A DNA stretch of 64,000 nt from Chitinophagaceae bacterium IBVUCB1 (GCA_002127285.1 NFUW01000002.1:505744-569743); one strand, 5' to 3'. Shown: positions 43,492 to 53,435, counted from the stretch's first letter. Made by a program: numbers and translations. The notes: a model not told the origin generated them from the letters alone.

Positions 43492-43869
43492 ATGAAAAAA
43501 CTAAACATTGCTTATTGGATAGTAACCATTCTCTTTGCAGGCTTCATGATATTCTCGTCAATAGGCAATGTGATGAGTGATGCACAATCTGTAGAAATGA
43601 TACACACGCAAATGGGCTTTCCGAAATATATCATACCATTTTTGGGCGTAGCTAAGATACTGGCAGCTATTACCATACTCATTCCCAAATTGGATAGGAT
43701 TAAAGAATGGGCATATGCGGGTTTGGTGTTCGACCTCGTAGGGGCTACCTACTCGTTTATAGCATTGGGTAATCCTGCAAGCGGCTGGGCTATGATGTTT
43801 TTGTTTATCGGGTTTGCTTTTCTTTCTTACTACCTGCACCGCCGCAGGCAGCAATACACCAATGCGTAA
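43492..43869 (+). CDS. DoxX-like family membrane protein
   Basis: Four-helix membrane protein of 125 residues: helices at about 7-25, 48-66, 72-92 and 98-115, with MGFPKYIIPFLGVAKILAAI characteristic of DoxX-like proteins. Function not established; some relatives act in thiosulfate or quinone chemistry. ATG start. Upstream 43290-43491 is non-coding and AT-rich with no motif I could name. Confidence 0.8.
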   Translation: MKKLNIAYWIVTILFAGFMIFSSIGNVMSDAQSVEMIHTQMGFPKYIIPFLGVAKILAAITILIPKLDRIKEWAYAGLVFDLVGATYSFIALGNPASGWAMMFLFIGFAFLSYYLHRRRQQYTNA

Positions 43870-43959
43870 TTGTTTGTGATTGTAGTTTTCATAATGAATG
43901 TGCAGGGAAAAGTTATTTGTTGACTGCTAACCTGCCGCATAGTATGGCAAGTAGCAAGG

Positions 43960-44301
43960 TTAATATCCCGAATGTTTTTCTAAAGCAGTTTTTGCTACAA
44001 TATTGCCAACCGTATTTAGCAGGAACATGATTATCAGCAGCCATAAGGCTATCCTTGTTATGCGGGTATCTATATAGAAAGGCACCCAACGCATATGGGC
44101 AGCTACAATGAGTATAACGGTAATGTTAACGAGTATAGATACTGTTTCAAACCGAATCATATCCTCATAGCTTTTGAGCCTGCCACCCCATGTAATTTCA
44201 TAAGGTATTACCCCTGTAATGATGAGGATATGAAAAACGATGGTCAACAGCATGATGGCTATTATGCTGTAAGCTGCTGTTTTTAGATTAATAAGTCTCA
44301 T
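43960..44301 (-). CDS. Hypothetical three-helix membrane protein
   Basis: About 113 residues from ATG 44301 (MRLINLKTAAYSIIAIM). Hydrophobic helices are at about 8-30, 52-70 and 84-103. No family recognised. A longer frame from 44355 would overlap the upstream DUF1684 gene by 35 bases, so the internal ATG is preferred. Possibly co-transcribed with DUF1684 (19-base gap). Confidence 0.6.
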   Translation of the reverse strand: MRLINLKTAAYSIIAIMLLTIVFHILIITGVIPYEITWGGRLKSYEDMIRFETVSILVNITVILIVAAHMRWVPFYIDTRITRIALWLLIIMFLLNTVGNIVAKTALEKHSGY

Positions 44302-44320
44302 ATATAACTGACGAAATGAT

Positions 44321-44929
44321 TTATTCTTTATGCTTGCCTGCGTATAGCTTTTCACCTGCTTTTATAGCTACATCCATTCTGTTTTCTACTGGTGGTATAG
44401 GGCAGTTATATCCCGCTGCATATGCACAGTATGGGTTGTAGCACTTGTTAAAGTCTATTACTAACTCACCATTCTTTATATCAGTAGTTTCAAGGTCTAT
44501 ATACCTGCCACCTGCATAAGTTTCTATGTACGATGTAGCATCTGTAAAAGGGATAAACAAATGGTTTTTATGCGCAGTATCCTCAAGCAGTTTCAGGTTT
44601 TGATATATGCTAAGTGTGATGACGGTATCGTTGATAACAAACATAGCCGTACCATACTGCCTGAATGTTTTGGTTTTGCCACTATAGGTTGGCATTTCAA
44701 ACGCTTGGCTGGCGGGCGTAGCGTTGAATTTTGCAGTAACACTGTATCGTTTATCAATATCAAAGAAGCGTAGCATGGCAGTATCATTGCCTTTCAGCGG
44801 GCTTCGTTCTTCTTTTATAAATGCTTGCTTATACTCTTTACGCCATTTTTCAATTTCCGCTTTGTAAGTGGGTTGTGAAAATGATACTAGCGGATATAAA
44901 AAGCTAAGTACAAAGATTATTTTTCTCAT
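44321..44929 (-). CDS. DUF1684 domain protein, exported
   Basis: About 202 residues. Signal peptide at 1-18 (IIFVLSFLYPLVSFSQ). The DUF1684 pattern is complete: IEKWRKEYKQAFIKEERSPL, FFDIDKRYSVTAKF, IPFTDATSYIETYAGGRYID, and IDFNKCYNPYCAYAAGYNCP followed by PPVENRMDVAIKAGEK. Relatives lack a proven function. The conserved Cys pairs in the last block may bind metal or form disulfides. ATG start; 55 bases downstream of rpoD with a hairpin between. Confidence 0.88.
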   Translation of the reverse strand: MRKIIFVLSFLYPLVSFSQPTYKAEIEKWRKEYKQAFIKEERSPLKGNDTAMLRFFDIDKRYSVTAKFNATPASQAFEMPTYSGKTKTFRQYGTAMFVINDTVITLSIYQNLKLLEDTAHKNHLFIPFTDATSYIETYAGGRYIDLETTDIKNGELVIDFNKCYNPYCAYAAGYNCPIPPVENRMDVAIKAGEKLYAGKHKE

Positions 44930-44935
44930 AACAAA

Positions 44936-44962
44936 ACAGCCCTACCAAATCGGTAAGGCTGT
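44936..44962 (-). terminator. rpoD terminator
   Basis: ACAGCCCTACC-aaatc-GGTAAGGCTGT hairpin; leftward reading continues into TTTTGTT. It separates rpoD from the DUF1684 gene. Confidence 0.7.
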
Positions 44963-44984
44963 AAATATAAAAGTTTACGCTTTA

Positions 44985-45854
44985 TTAATTGCCAAGATAA
45001 GATTTCAGTAATTGGCAACGTGTTGCAGTACGCAGTTTGGTAATGGCTTTATCCTTTATCTGGCGTACACGTTCGCGTGTCAGGGAGAATTTCTCGCCTA
45101 TATCTTCCAAACTCATCGGATGTTCTACACCAATACCAAAGTACAGTTTTATAACATCGCGCTGACGGTCTGTCAATGTGCTTAACGAGCGCTCGATTTC
45201 GCAACGAAGTGAATCGTAGTGTTCCAATTCAGAGTCTGCTGATTCTGAATTCGGATTTTCCAATACATCCAGCAGCGTATTATCTTCGCTATCTACAAAC
45301 GGTGCGTCAACAGATACGTGGCGGGCAGCTACACCAAGTGTAGTTTCTATTTCTTCTGTACCAATCTCAAGCAGTTCTGCCAATTCTTCTGTAGATGGCT
45401 CACGCTCAAACTCTTGTTCCAGTTGAGAGTATGCTTTACTTATTTTGTTCGATAAGCCCACTTTGTTAAGCGGTAAGCGTACTATTCGCGATTGCTCTGC
45501 CAATGCTTGCAATATAGACTGACGTATCCACCATACGGCATAAGAGATGAATTTGAAACCACGTGTTTCGTCAAATCTTTGTGCCGCTTTGATAAGGCCT
45601 AAATTGCCTTCGTTAATAAGGTCGCTCAAAGACAAACCTTGATTTTGATATTGCTTAGCTACAGACACCACAAAGCGCAGATTGGCTTTTGTCAGTTTTT
45701 CAAGCGCACGCTGGTCGCCTTGTTTTATTTTGATGGCGAGTTGCACTTCTTCTTCGGGGGTAATCAAATCTACCTTGCCGATTTCCTGAAGGTATTTCTC
45801 TAAAGACTGGCTCTCACGATTTGTAATGGATTTCGTGATTTTTAGTTGACGCAT
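44985..45854 (-). CDS. rpoD: Primary sigma factor RpoD (Bacteroidota type)
   Basis: Housekeeping sigma-70 of 289 residues. It lacks region 1.1 and the non-conserved insert, as in all Bacteroidota, and starts at [16 protein letters not shown]. Region 1.2 [12 protein letters not shown]; region 2 with [20 protein letters not shown] and [15 protein letters not shown]; region 3; region 4 with [20 protein letters not shown]. An upstream TTG extension is unlikely. A leader of about 75 bases and an exact -7 box precede it. It recognises the TAnnTTTG boxes noted elsewhere in the window (established for the phylum). Confidence 0.97.
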   Translation of the reverse strand: MRQLKITKSITNRESQSLEKYLQEIGKVDLITPEEEVQLAIKIKQGDQRALEKLTKANLRFVVSVAKQYQNQGLSLSDLINEGNLGLIKAAQRFDETRGFKFISYAVWWIRQSILQALAEQSRIVRLPLNKVGLSNKISKAYSQLEQEFEREPSTEELAELLEIGTEEIETTLGVAARHVSVDAPFVDSEDNTLLDVLENPNSESADSELEHYDSLRCEIERSLSTLTDRQRDVIKLYFGIGVEHPMSLEDIGEKFSLTRERVRQIKDKAITKLRTATRCQLLKSYLGN

Positions 45855-45935
45855 TGACATAGGCAAATCAATTTTTTAATCGTTTGAGAATAGAAGTATA
45901 AATAATAGTAATGGTATTATTTTACATTGTTATTA

Positions 45936-45943
45936 CAAATCTA
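45936..45943 (-). promoter_or_regulatory. Probable rpoD promoter -7 box
   Basis: Minus-strand TAGATTTG, an exact TAnnTTTG match; a TTG lies 15 bases further upstream. The leader to the ATG would be about 75 bases, longer than at other promoters in the window. Confidence 0.45.
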
Positions 45944-46051
45944 TGGTTCAAGACAATTCAACCCAAAAAAAAATTAAGAAATCCTTAACAGCAAAAATCA
46001 AACCAATTTTCACGGTTTCAGAAAGTTTTTTTCTTTTTTTTCAATAATAAT

Positions 46052-46081
46052 TTTGATTGTTCATTCCTTTTTCTATTATTG
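46052..46081 (+). promoter_or_regulatory. Promoter of the START-like gene, -33 and -7 boxes
   Basis: TTTG (46052-46055), 18 bases, then TATTATTG (46074-46081), which is TAnnTTTG with one mismatch. Predicted start about 46088, leader about 25 bases. Confidence 0.5.
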
Positions 46082-46112
46082 CAGCAGCGTTTATTCCAAG
46101 CGATTATTATAG

Positions 46113-46496
46113 ATGAGTAAGAAAAAGACAATGTACACGCTCGAGTTCCCTATCAGGTGTTCTCCATCAATTCTTTATGAGTTTTTGTCTACCCCTGTGG
46201 GCTTGCAAGAGTGGTTTGCAGATAAGGTAGATCAGAGAGACCATACTTTTTATTTCAGTTGGAACGGTTCTACTGATGTTGCAGACGTATTAGAATATAC
46301 TGAAAATGAATATGTGAAGTATCGTTGGGATTATTACCACCCTGACGAGTTTTTTGAATTTCGTATAGAGCAAAGCTCAATTACAAACGAAACTATCTTG
46401 AAGATTACAGACTTTGCAGATAAAACTGATATTAAAGACCAAGAGCGTTTGTGGAATACGCAGGTCAGTGATTTGAAGCACCGTATTGGCAGTTAG
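46113..46496 (+). CDS. START-like domain (SRPBCC fold) protein
   Basis: Small soluble protein of 127 residues with the Bacteroidota START-like fold: LEFPIRCSPSILYEFLSTPVG, LQEWFADKV, KYRWDYYHPDEFFEFRIEQS. Probably binds a hydrophobic ligand; no ligand or partner is known. ATG start. It lies between rpoD (divergent) and the LPS-modification operon, a conserved neighbourhood in this phylum as far as I recall. Confidence 0.85.
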   Translation: MSKKKTMYTLEFPIRCSPSILYEFLSTPVGLQEWFADKVDQRDHTFYFSWNGSTDVADVLEYTENEYVKYRWDYYHPDEFFEFRIEQSSITNETILKITDFADKTDIKDQERLWNTQVSDLKHRIGS

Positions 46497-46626
46497 TATT
46501 TATTCACATACTTTTATTGGTAGCCTGCATTGCAGGCTATTTTTAGTTAAAACAAAGCTATAGAAACGCAACAAACAAGGCATTGCACACGTTTTTGTGT
46601 AGGTTTGTATAAACATAATACCCATT

Positions 46627-48072
46627 TTGCTTAAGAAGCTGGACATACTGATATTACGAAGCTTTATTGGCCCGTTTATAGTAACTTTTTTCATTACACT
46701 ATTCGTATTGGTTATGCAGTTCTTCTGGCTGTATATGGACGAATTGATAGGCAAAGGCTTGGGTATATGGATGATTATCCAGTTGCTATTTTACATGTCC
46801 ACCACCATGGTGCCGCTAGCTTTGCCATTGGGCATACTCTTAGCGTCTATTATGACATTTGGCAACATGGGCGAGAACTTTGAATTAGTAGCCATCAAAT
46901 CGGCAGGTATATCACTTTTGCGCTTTATGCGCCCGTTACTTCTGTTTATCATCCTGATTGGCGGGTTAGGATTTTTGTTTAATAACAACGTAATACCTTA
47001 TGCCAATCTCAAAGCATTATCGCTATTGTACGACTTACGCAATTCAAAGCCCACTTTTAATATCCGTGCAGGTCAGTTCAATAAAGATATAGATGGCTTT
47101 TCTATCAGGGTAGGAGAGAAAGATAAGGATGGGAAAACTATCAGAAACATCATGATATATGACCATACTTCGGGCCTAGGGAATGATAATGTAGTACTTG
47201 CTAAACAAGGAGAAATGATACCAAGTGAGGATAAACATTATTTAGTTTTCAGACTAAAAGACGGATGGAGGTATCAGGAAAAAGTCGGTTCGTCAAATAA
47301 TGGCAGCACTGCTTATCAGTATTATAGGATGCATTTTAAACAGTGGGATAAAGTGTTTGACTTATCGTCGTTTAAAATTAACAGAACTAATGAAAGTTTA
47401 TTTAAAGATGCCTATCAAATGATGGATGTATTCCAACTTACAGAAAGGATAGATAGCTTTAAAAGATACGAGCTAAAGCTATCGTTAAATTTAGGGGTGT
47501 ATTTGTCGCCCAATCTGTTTGTTATGGCCGAAGACAGCTTGCAAAATAAACTAATTAATAATCTGCCTTCCGCAGTTGCACGAAAGTATCAATCCTCATT
47601 CATTAACTGTGTACCAGATACAATACGTCAAAGAGTTATACAAGCTGCATTAGGCAATATACGCAATGGTAAAGGTGTGATAGATATATCTGCTAATGAT
47701 AAAAAAATACAACAGGATAACTATTTGCAGTTTAACATTGAGTGGCATAGAAAATTTACATTATCATTTGCATGTGTTTTGCTTTTTCTTATCGGCGCAC
47801 CATTGGGGGCAATAATAAGAAAGGGTGGTATCGGTATGCCGATAGTAGTTGCAGTATTGTTTTTTGTTGTTTTTCATATCATGTCTATTACTGGTGAAAA
47901 GCTTGCAAAAACCGAAACCTTGCCGGCATGGCTGGGTATGTGGTTGGCAACTGCTATGTTATTGCCTATCGCATTTGTACTGATAAACCAAGCAAGAAAT
48001 GACTCTCAATTATTCAATAAAGAGTGGTATATAAGATTATTGCAAAAATTGTCTTTTAAAAAACAGGCATGA
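46627..48072 (+). CDS. LptF/LptG family LPS export permease
   Basis: Inner-membrane permease of the Lpt pathway that extracts LPS for transport to the outer membrane. It has 481 residues. Three N-terminal helices (FIGPFIVTFFITLFVLVM at about 13, LPLGILLASIMTFG, LLFIILIGGLGFLF) precede a large periplasmic domain (about 115-385), then three C-terminal helices with GAPLGAIIRKGGIGMP, the family signature. The start is TTG at 46627 (LLKKLDILILRSFIG); the frame is open back only to a stop at 46600. Its last 4 bases overlap the PAP2 gene. Confidence 0.92.
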   Translation: MLKKLDILILRSFIGPFIVTFFITLFVLVMQFFWLYMDELIGKGLGIWMIIQLLFYMSTTMVPLALPLGILLASIMTFGNMGENFELVAIKSAGISLLRFMRPLLLFIILIGGLGFLFNNNVIPYANLKALSLLYDLRNSKPTFNIRAGQFNKDIDGFSIRVGEKDKDGKTIRNIMIYDHTSGLGNDNVVLAKQGEMIPSEDKHYLVFRLKDGWRYQEKVGSSNNGSTAYQYYRMHFKQWDKVFDLSSFKINRTNESLFKDAYQMMDVFQLTERIDSFKRYELKLSLNLGVYLSPNLFVMAEDSLQNKLINNLPSAVARKYQSSFINCVPDTIRQRVIQAALGNIRNGKGVIDISANDKKIQQDNYLQFNIEWHRKFTLSFACVLLFLIGAPLGAIIRKGGIGMPIVVAVLFFVVFHIMSITGEKLAKTETLPAWLGMWLATAMLLPIAFVLINQARNDSQLFNKEWYIRLLQKLSFKKQA

Positions 48073-48722
48073 AGCAGAAAATATATTATTCGTACAACCC
48101 TTATTTTTTTATACCTCTTGCCATATGGGCTATATTCGGTGCGTTTGTATTGTCATTATCTGATAAGGAAACTTTATTCAGGATTATTAACGGTAATAAT
48201 AGTGAATGGCTTGATTATTTAATGAGGGGTGCTACTTTGTTAGGAGAAGGTGTATTTATTACAGTTGTGTTATTGCTATTGTTGGGGTATAAAAGATTGC
48301 GTAATTGGTGGTATTTCATTTTGGCATTATCGGCGGTGTTACTACCCTCCATAGTAACACAAGTATTTAAAAGCATCTTCTCAGCAGACAGACCGCTCAA
48401 GTTTTTCCATGAGGCAGATTGGATACATATTTCACCGGATTGGCCCAGGCTAATGGAACGTAGTTTCCCGTCCGGCCATAGTTGTGGTGCATTTAGTATG
48501 TTTTGCCTGTTGTCTGTATTACTACCTTTTCGATTCAGAAAATTCGGGATTGTTTTCTTTTTTTTAGCGCTTATGGTAGGGTATTCACGCATTTATCTTG
48601 CTGCACATTTTTTTGAAGATGTATATGCAGGTAGTCTGTTAGGCGTATTATTTGTTGTTTTTGCAGTTATTATTATGACACGTTTTCAGCATATCTTTAT
48701 GCGTGCTGAAAAACAAGTATAA
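48069..48722 (+). CDS. PAP2-family membrane phosphatase, possible lipid A phosphatase
   Basis: Six-helix membrane phosphatase of 217 residues with the complete three-part active site: KSIFSADRP (KX6RP type), PSGHSCGAF and SRIYLAAHFFEDV (SRX5HX3D). LpxE/LpxF-type lipid A phosphatases belong here, as do undecaprenyl-PP phosphatases. The position between an LPS permease and an ArnT-like glycosyltransferase favours lipid A, but this is inference. ATGA overlap upstream and TAATG overlap downstream, so translational coupling is likely. Confidence 0.88.
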   Translation: MKQKIYYSYNPYFFIPLAIWAIFGAFVLSLSDKETLFRIINGNNSEWLDYLMRGATLLGEGVFITVVLLLLLGYKRLRNWWYFILALSAVLLPSIVTQVFKSIFSADRPLKFFHEADWIHISPDWPRLMERSFPSGHSCGAFSMFCLLSVLLPFRFRKFGIVFFFLALMVGYSRIYLAAHFFEDVYAGSLLGVLFVVFAVIIMTRFQHIFMRAEKQV

Positions 48723-50335
48723 TGCATATCATTAGTCGCTACGCTGTTATAATTATTGTTGGTGCGTTATTATTTATACCTTTTTTAGGTAATGTACATC
48801 TGTTTGATTGGGATGAAATAAATTTTGCAGAGTGTGCCAGGGAAATGATAGTATCAGACGATTATTTGCGAATGCAAATTAATTACAAGCCTTTTTGGGA
48901 AAAGCCCCCGCTCTTTATTTGGCTACAGGCATTAAGTATCAACATATTCGGCATTGGTGAGTTTGCTGCAAGATTGCCCAATGCTATCGCAGGTATTGCT
49001 ACGTTGGTATGTTTATTTTACACAGGTAAGAAAATATTGAATGAGAAGTTAGCCATGTGGTGGGCTATTTTATACATTGCTACATGGTTGCCGCATTTTT
49101 ACTTCAAATCCGGTATTATTGATCCCTTATTCAATTTATTTATTTTTCTTGCATTTGTTCAGTTTTACCTGCTGCAAGCTAATAACAAGGTATTTCATGC
49201 TTTGCTTTCCGGCACTTTTTTAGGATTAGCAGTTATGACAAAAGGCCCAGTTGCTATACTAATAGCCGTTTTAGCCTTAATGGTATATGTAATAAAAAAC
49301 AGAGGCTTGAATAATATACGTTTTTCGAGCTTACTCTTATTAATATTGATGTGTACCGCAACAACAGGTATTTGGTTTGCAGTAGAGATTTATAACCATG
49401 GTATATGGTTTGTAAAGGAGTTTATTGTGTATCAAATTAGGCTATTCAAAACTGAGGATGCAGGACACGGAGGCCCCTTTTTTTATCATTTTATCATTTT
49501 ATTGCTCGGTTGCTTTCCGGCTTCTGTTTTCTTATTCCAGTTTTTTAAAAAGCAAAGCTTCGAGAACAGATTATTGGCTGGGTTTACGTCTTTGATGTGG
49601 ATTATGTTTTGGGTGGTATTGATATTGTTTTCTGTTGTTAAAACTAAGATAGTCCACTATTCATCGTTGTGTTACTTTCCGCTAACCTACCTTGCTTCAC
49701 TTCAAATTTATTGGTTATCCGAAAAGAAAGTAGTTTTAACTGCATTTACAAAATCAGCTTTCATAATTATTGGGGTACTATTATCTATAGCAATTATTGC
49801 TATTCCCATAGTCGGAATAAATAAAGCCAAGCTTATTCCACTTATTAAAGACCCGTTTGCTGTAGCAAATTTACAAGCTGATATTTCATGGAGTTATTTA
49901 GAAGCAATATGGGGTACTTTGTATTTGGTTGGCATTGTCATTTCTGTATTATTACTCAGGAAGCGTTTTAGGTTGGGTATGATAGCTTTATGTGTATTGC
50001 AAGTAGTGATAATACAAGTTACAGTAATACACTTTACGCCAAAGATTGAAGCTTTTTCTCAAAGAGCAGCTATTGAATATTTTAAATCATTTCAGGGCAA
50101 AGATGTATATGTGCATGTACTGGGTTACAAAAGTTATGCGCACTTATTTTATACACATAAGCAACCACAATCAAATGATATGTATGACAATGAAGCGTGG
50201 CTGCTTGAAGGCAAAATTGATAAGCCTGCATACTTTATTTGCAAGATAATTGATGCTGATAAATATAAAGCTTATAAGGAACTTAGAGAAACTGGTAGAA
50301 AAAATGGTTTTGTATTTTTTGAAAGAATACCATAG
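48722..50335 (+). CDS. GT39/ArnT-like glycosyltransferase
   Basis: Membrane glycosyltransferase of 537 residues using a polyprenyl-phosphate sugar donor. The acidic DWDEINFAECAREM motif in the first periplasmic loop (about 30-43) and FWEKPPLFIWLQAL are hallmarks of ArnT/PMT-type enzymes. About 11 hydrophobic segments are followed by a C-terminal periplasmic part. The acceptor is probably lipid A or LPS given the LptF/G and PAP2 partners; sugar unknown. Last gene of the operon, closed by a strong hairpin. Confidence 0.88.
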   Translation: MHIISRYAVIIIVGALLFIPFLGNVHLFDWDEINFAECAREMIVSDDYLRMQINYKPFWEKPPLFIWLQALSINIFGIGEFAARLPNAIAGIATLVCLFYTGKKILNEKLAMWWAILYIATWLPHFYFKSGIIDPLFNLFIFLAFVQFYLLQANNKVFHALLSGTFLGLAVMTKGPVAILIAVLALMVYVIKNRGLNNIRFSSLLLLILMCTATTGIWFAVEIYNHGIWFVKEFIVYQIRLFKTEDAGHGGPFFYHFIILLLGCFPASVFLFQFFKKQSFENRLLAGFTSLMWIMFWVVLILFSVVKTKIVHYSSLCYFPLTYLASLQIYWLSEKKVVLTAFTKSAFIIIGVLLSIAIIAIPIVGINKAKLIPLIKDPFAVANLQADISWSYLEAIWGTLYLVGIVISVLLLRKRFRLGMIALCVLQVVIIQVTVIHFTPKIEAFSQRAAIEYFKSFQGKDVYVHVLGYKSYAHLFYTHKQPQSNDMYDNEAWLLEGKIDKPAYFICKIIDADKYKAYKELRETGRKNGFVFFERIP

Positions 50336-50340
50336 TACAT

Positions 50341-50372
50341 AAAAAAACGCTCCGGTTTGGAGCGTTTTTTTT
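50341..50372. terminator. Strong bidirectional terminator
   Basis: AAAAAACGCTCC-ggttt-GGAGCGTTTTTT; a perfect stem with A and T tracts on both sides, serving the GT39 operon and the leftward T9SS gene. Confidence 0.9.
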
Positions 50373-50386
50373 AAAGCAATATAATA

Positions 50387-52852
50387 TTACCTTACAAGTA
50401 TAAACTCGCCTTTTTCTTCCAGTATCTTGCCATCGCACCTGTAGTTGATATAGTAGAAATAACTACCCATATCCTGAGGTTTGCCGTTTAGTGTGCCATC
50501 CCAACCGCGGCGCTCATCAGCAGTTTCAAATACTATCTGACCATATCTATTTACCACTTTCAGGCTGCGCAAATCCAAATTACGCTGTTCGCCACCTGGA
50601 CGAGGTATCATTCGGAATAAATCGTTTTTACCATCACTATTTGGCGAAAAAGCAGAAGGGAATCGAACTTCACAACATCCTTTTGTCATTACCTTCATAC
50701 TGTCTGTATTAAAACAGCCATATTCGTCTTCTACTCTTAAAGCAATAGTAGTACTAAAGTCTAAACGGCTATATGTATTAGGCAGGTCGCTATAGTTGTC
50801 AAAGAACCTGGTTGGCGTCCATGAGTATTTACTGCTCGGAACGATTGTGTTAGCTGTCATACGAACGCTATCACCGCTACAGAACATTTTATTAGCAGCC
50901 CATCCATCAACCTTAAAGCTGGCATCAGGTTTAGGGTTTACAAATGTTTTTGCCGACATTGTATTTGAGCATAGTTTGTTAACAAGCCTTACGCGTACTG
51001 TTTTTTCGCCCGGAGTATTCCATGTAACGCCGTATGGACCTTGATCTGTAGAGAAGAATGATGTAGCACCGCCATCCCATGTCCAGAAGAATGAATCTGT
51101 AGAAATTGTGTATGAATTCAGAGATATAAGTTCTGTTTGTCCAACACATATATTAGGCCTAAGTGCAATGATTCCGGTAGGCAATGTATCTACACGTATG
51201 GGTTTTACAATCAGGTCGCTATAGCAGCCACCATTACCTACTTGTAATTCTATGTTGCGTATACCTGCACTATCAAGTTTTATTTGAATAGGGCCTGCAA
51301 AATTAGCGTCGTTTTGTAATAGGGTAGTACCTACCGGGAAAGTCCAGTTGTATGCAGAACCGGGGAATGCACTACCGTAATAATTTAGTGTCAGCGTATC
51401 GTTTTGACATAGTTTGTCTTTTGTAGCCAATACCAAGCCGTTTGGTTTGAAAGTAACAATTACATTGATGCGTGAGCGGTTACTTTCGCAGCCCCTGTTA
51501 CTTTGTGTTACATAGTACTCAAAAGTATCTTTAGCAGTAGTATTAGGTGTTGGTGCTATTACAGATGATATGCCACCAATGGGGTCGTAATACCATTTCA
51601 ATTGTGAACCAATTGCAGTCAGTTGGCTTGCAGGTGAATTTTCGCAATAGAACAATGGGCTTGTAACAATAGGAGGTGCAGGTTTTGCAGATGATTTGTA
51701 ATGTACTTTAGTTCTCAATTCACTTTCGCAGCCGAGAACCGTTTGGCTAACAAAGAATGTATCTTCATTAACCGTAGTAGTATTAAATGGTGGTACAAAA
51801 GGAATTGGAGAACCACCACTACTGCTGTAATACCATTTAGGATTAGTACCTAAAACTGTTACTGGTACAAATGGTTCGTTAAGGCAGAATTCAGTTTTAC
51901 CATCTATTTGTGGCGGACCAGGATTTTGTACGTCTAACTTAACTGAACCAGCGAATGAATATGCAGTTCCGCAATTCGGGTTTCTTACTTTCACTGTCCA
52001 AGTACCTGATTGTGAGGGCTGTATATTTACAATTGTGTAAGTACTGCCTGTTGCACCAGATACTATATTGCCGTTATTATCTCTCCATTCAAATTCCGGA
52101 TTTGTAATGTATGCGGGTACAGTAGCTGTAAGGGTAGGGCTGCTACCCTTACAGGGCTTTAAAGAAGTAGATGTAACAACAGGAGCTGCAGGTGCTGCGT
52201 TGCCTGCGTTGGTAAATATAACTCTGCCACAAAAGTGTGGGGTATTACCATTAACATTATTCTGACCGGGACCCGGCATTAACCCCCAAAAGCTAACTGC
52301 AGGAGATACATTTACTGTTACGCCATTTTGTACGAATGTAAATGGGTTTACATTTCTAAAAAAAGATACAGTATCTGTAGCTGCTAATGCAAATCGGTAT
52401 GTTGTAGCTGGAGGAATAGAAACATTTAATGAATTATTGAAAAGAGGTACAAAAGAGCCTGCAGAGGTTCCATTGTTAATTGTGTCACTAACGCCTTCAA
52501 CCACCCAGTTAGGTGCTTGCACATTAGGTGCACCAGTAAGGGATGATGATGAACGCCATAAAGTGTATCTGGCGCCATTCATGCTATGAGTATAAACCGG
52601 ACCTGTACCGTATGTGCCTAAGCCCACATGCCACCATTCCAACTCTGTAATGGTTATTGGACATACATTATTATTAGTTACAGTAAATGTTATGAATTGA
52701 GGAGCATTAACATTGGTAACAACTGTATGTCCTGGAGAATTGTTGAATGTAGTAGTGATGGTTGTAGATTGCGCCATTACATACTGGGTGCCAACAACTC
52801 CTGCCAACATAAAAGCTGATAACAAAAACCTGCTGAATAACTTTTTTACCAT
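50387..52852 (-). CDS. Secreted protein with Ig/PKD-like repeats and gliding-motility C-terminal domain (T9SS type B)
   Basis: Exported protein of 821 residues; signal peptide at 1-27 (LLSAFMLAGVVGTQYVMAQ). The mature part is built of beta-sandwich repeats, including at least two Ig-like modules with PP[IV]VTSPLFYCENSPASQL-type starts and a PKD-like FSTDQGPYGVTWNTPGEKTV. The C-terminal ~90 residues are the type B sorting domain: VRFPSAFSPNSDGKNDLFR, VVNRYGQIVFE, GWDGTLNGKPQDMGSYFYY. Probable cell-surface or adhesin-like protein. ATG start. No catalytic domain was recognised. Confidence 0.85.
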   Translation of the reverse strand: MVKKLFSRFLLSAFMLAGVVGTQYVMAQSTTITTTFNNSPGHTVVTNVNAPQFITFTVTNNNVCPITITELEWWHVGLGTYGTGPVYTHSMNGARYTLWRSSSSLTGAPNVQAPNWVVEGVSDTINNGTSAGSFVPLFNNSLNVSIPPATTYRFALAATDTVSFFRNVNPFTFVQNGVTVNVSPAVSFWGLMPGPGQNNVNGNTPHFCGRVIFTNAGNAAPAAPVVTSTSLKPCKGSSPTLTATVPAYITNPEFEWRDNNGNIVSGATGSTYTIVNIQPSQSGTWTVKVRNPNCGTAYSFAGSVKLDVQNPGPPQIDGKTEFCLNEPFVPVTVLGTNPKWYYSSSGGSPIPFVPPFNTTTVNEDTFFVSQTVLGCESELRTKVHYKSSAKPAPPIVTSPLFYCENSPASQLTAIGSQLKWYYDPIGGISSVIAPTPNTTAKDTFEYYVTQSNRGCESNRSRINVIVTFKPNGLVLATKDKLCQNDTLTLNYYGSAFPGSAYNWTFPVGTTLLQNDANFAGPIQIKLDSAGIRNIELQVGNGGCYSDLIVKPIRVDTLPTGIIALRPNICVGQTELISLNSYTISTDSFFWTWDGGATSFFSTDQGPYGVTWNTPGEKTVRVRLVNKLCSNTMSAKTFVNPKPDASFKVDGWAANKMFCSGDSVRMTANTIVPSSKYSWTPTRFFDNYSDLPNTYSRLDFSTTIALRVEDEYGCFNTDSMKVMTKGCCEVRFPSAFSPNSDGKNDLFRMIPRPGGEQRNLDLRSLKVVNRYGQIVFETADERRGWDGTLNGKPQDMGSYFYYINYRCDGKILEEKGEFILVR

Positions 52853-53114
52853 GGGTTACTATTTCTTGTTGTTTACTTTATACTTTTCTTAAGCTGCAAT
52901 TCAGTTTTCTATATTTGTTAATAGACATATATAACAGCGCAAATAGTTGGCTATTTTACCGTTATTAACAATAATCGTAGTTTACCGAATATTTGATGTA
53001 AAATATGGATTATTATCGGCATTACAAACACTATGTTAAAAAATATTGGTCGTCATAAATGCAACTAATTTTACATTAAATAAAATAGATTAATTAATAT
53101 TTACACTTGTTAAT

Positions 53115-53435
53115 ATGTATATAAAACAACAAAAATTCAGTGATGAGGAAACGCTCTATGAAGTTCTATATGACTTTGAAATAGGTACTCCATATACATA
53201 TGTAACTAATCTTCATGCAGAAATCAATCAAATTCTTCAGAACAATAAAGAAATACAAGAATATATATCTTCTATTGACGCAGAGGAAGCTGATGTTTTT
53301 ATTGATGACTGGAAACGTAGTCAAGTTGCAAAAGTGTTATTGGCAAATTTTGATACGTTCATAGTTACCAAAAATACATTCTCAGGAATCAATGGTAATT
53401 CGGAAACTCAATTTTACATCATTGATTTATTTTAA
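53115..53435 (+). CDS. Hypothetical small protein
   Basis: Not recognised. It has 106 residues, acidic, no signal peptide and no membrane segment; helical then beta with INQILQNNKEIQEYISSI and DTFIVTKNTFSGINGNSETQ. More AT-rich than its neighbours. It stands alone between two divergently arranged secreted-protein genes; the 262 bases upstream (52853-53114) are AT-rich without a clear promoter. Confidence 0.5.
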   Translation: MYIKQQKFSDEETLYEVLYDFEIGTPYTYVTNLHAEINQILQNNKEIQEYISSIDAEEADVFIDDWKRSQVAKVLLANFDTFIVTKNTFSGINGNSETQFYIIDLF

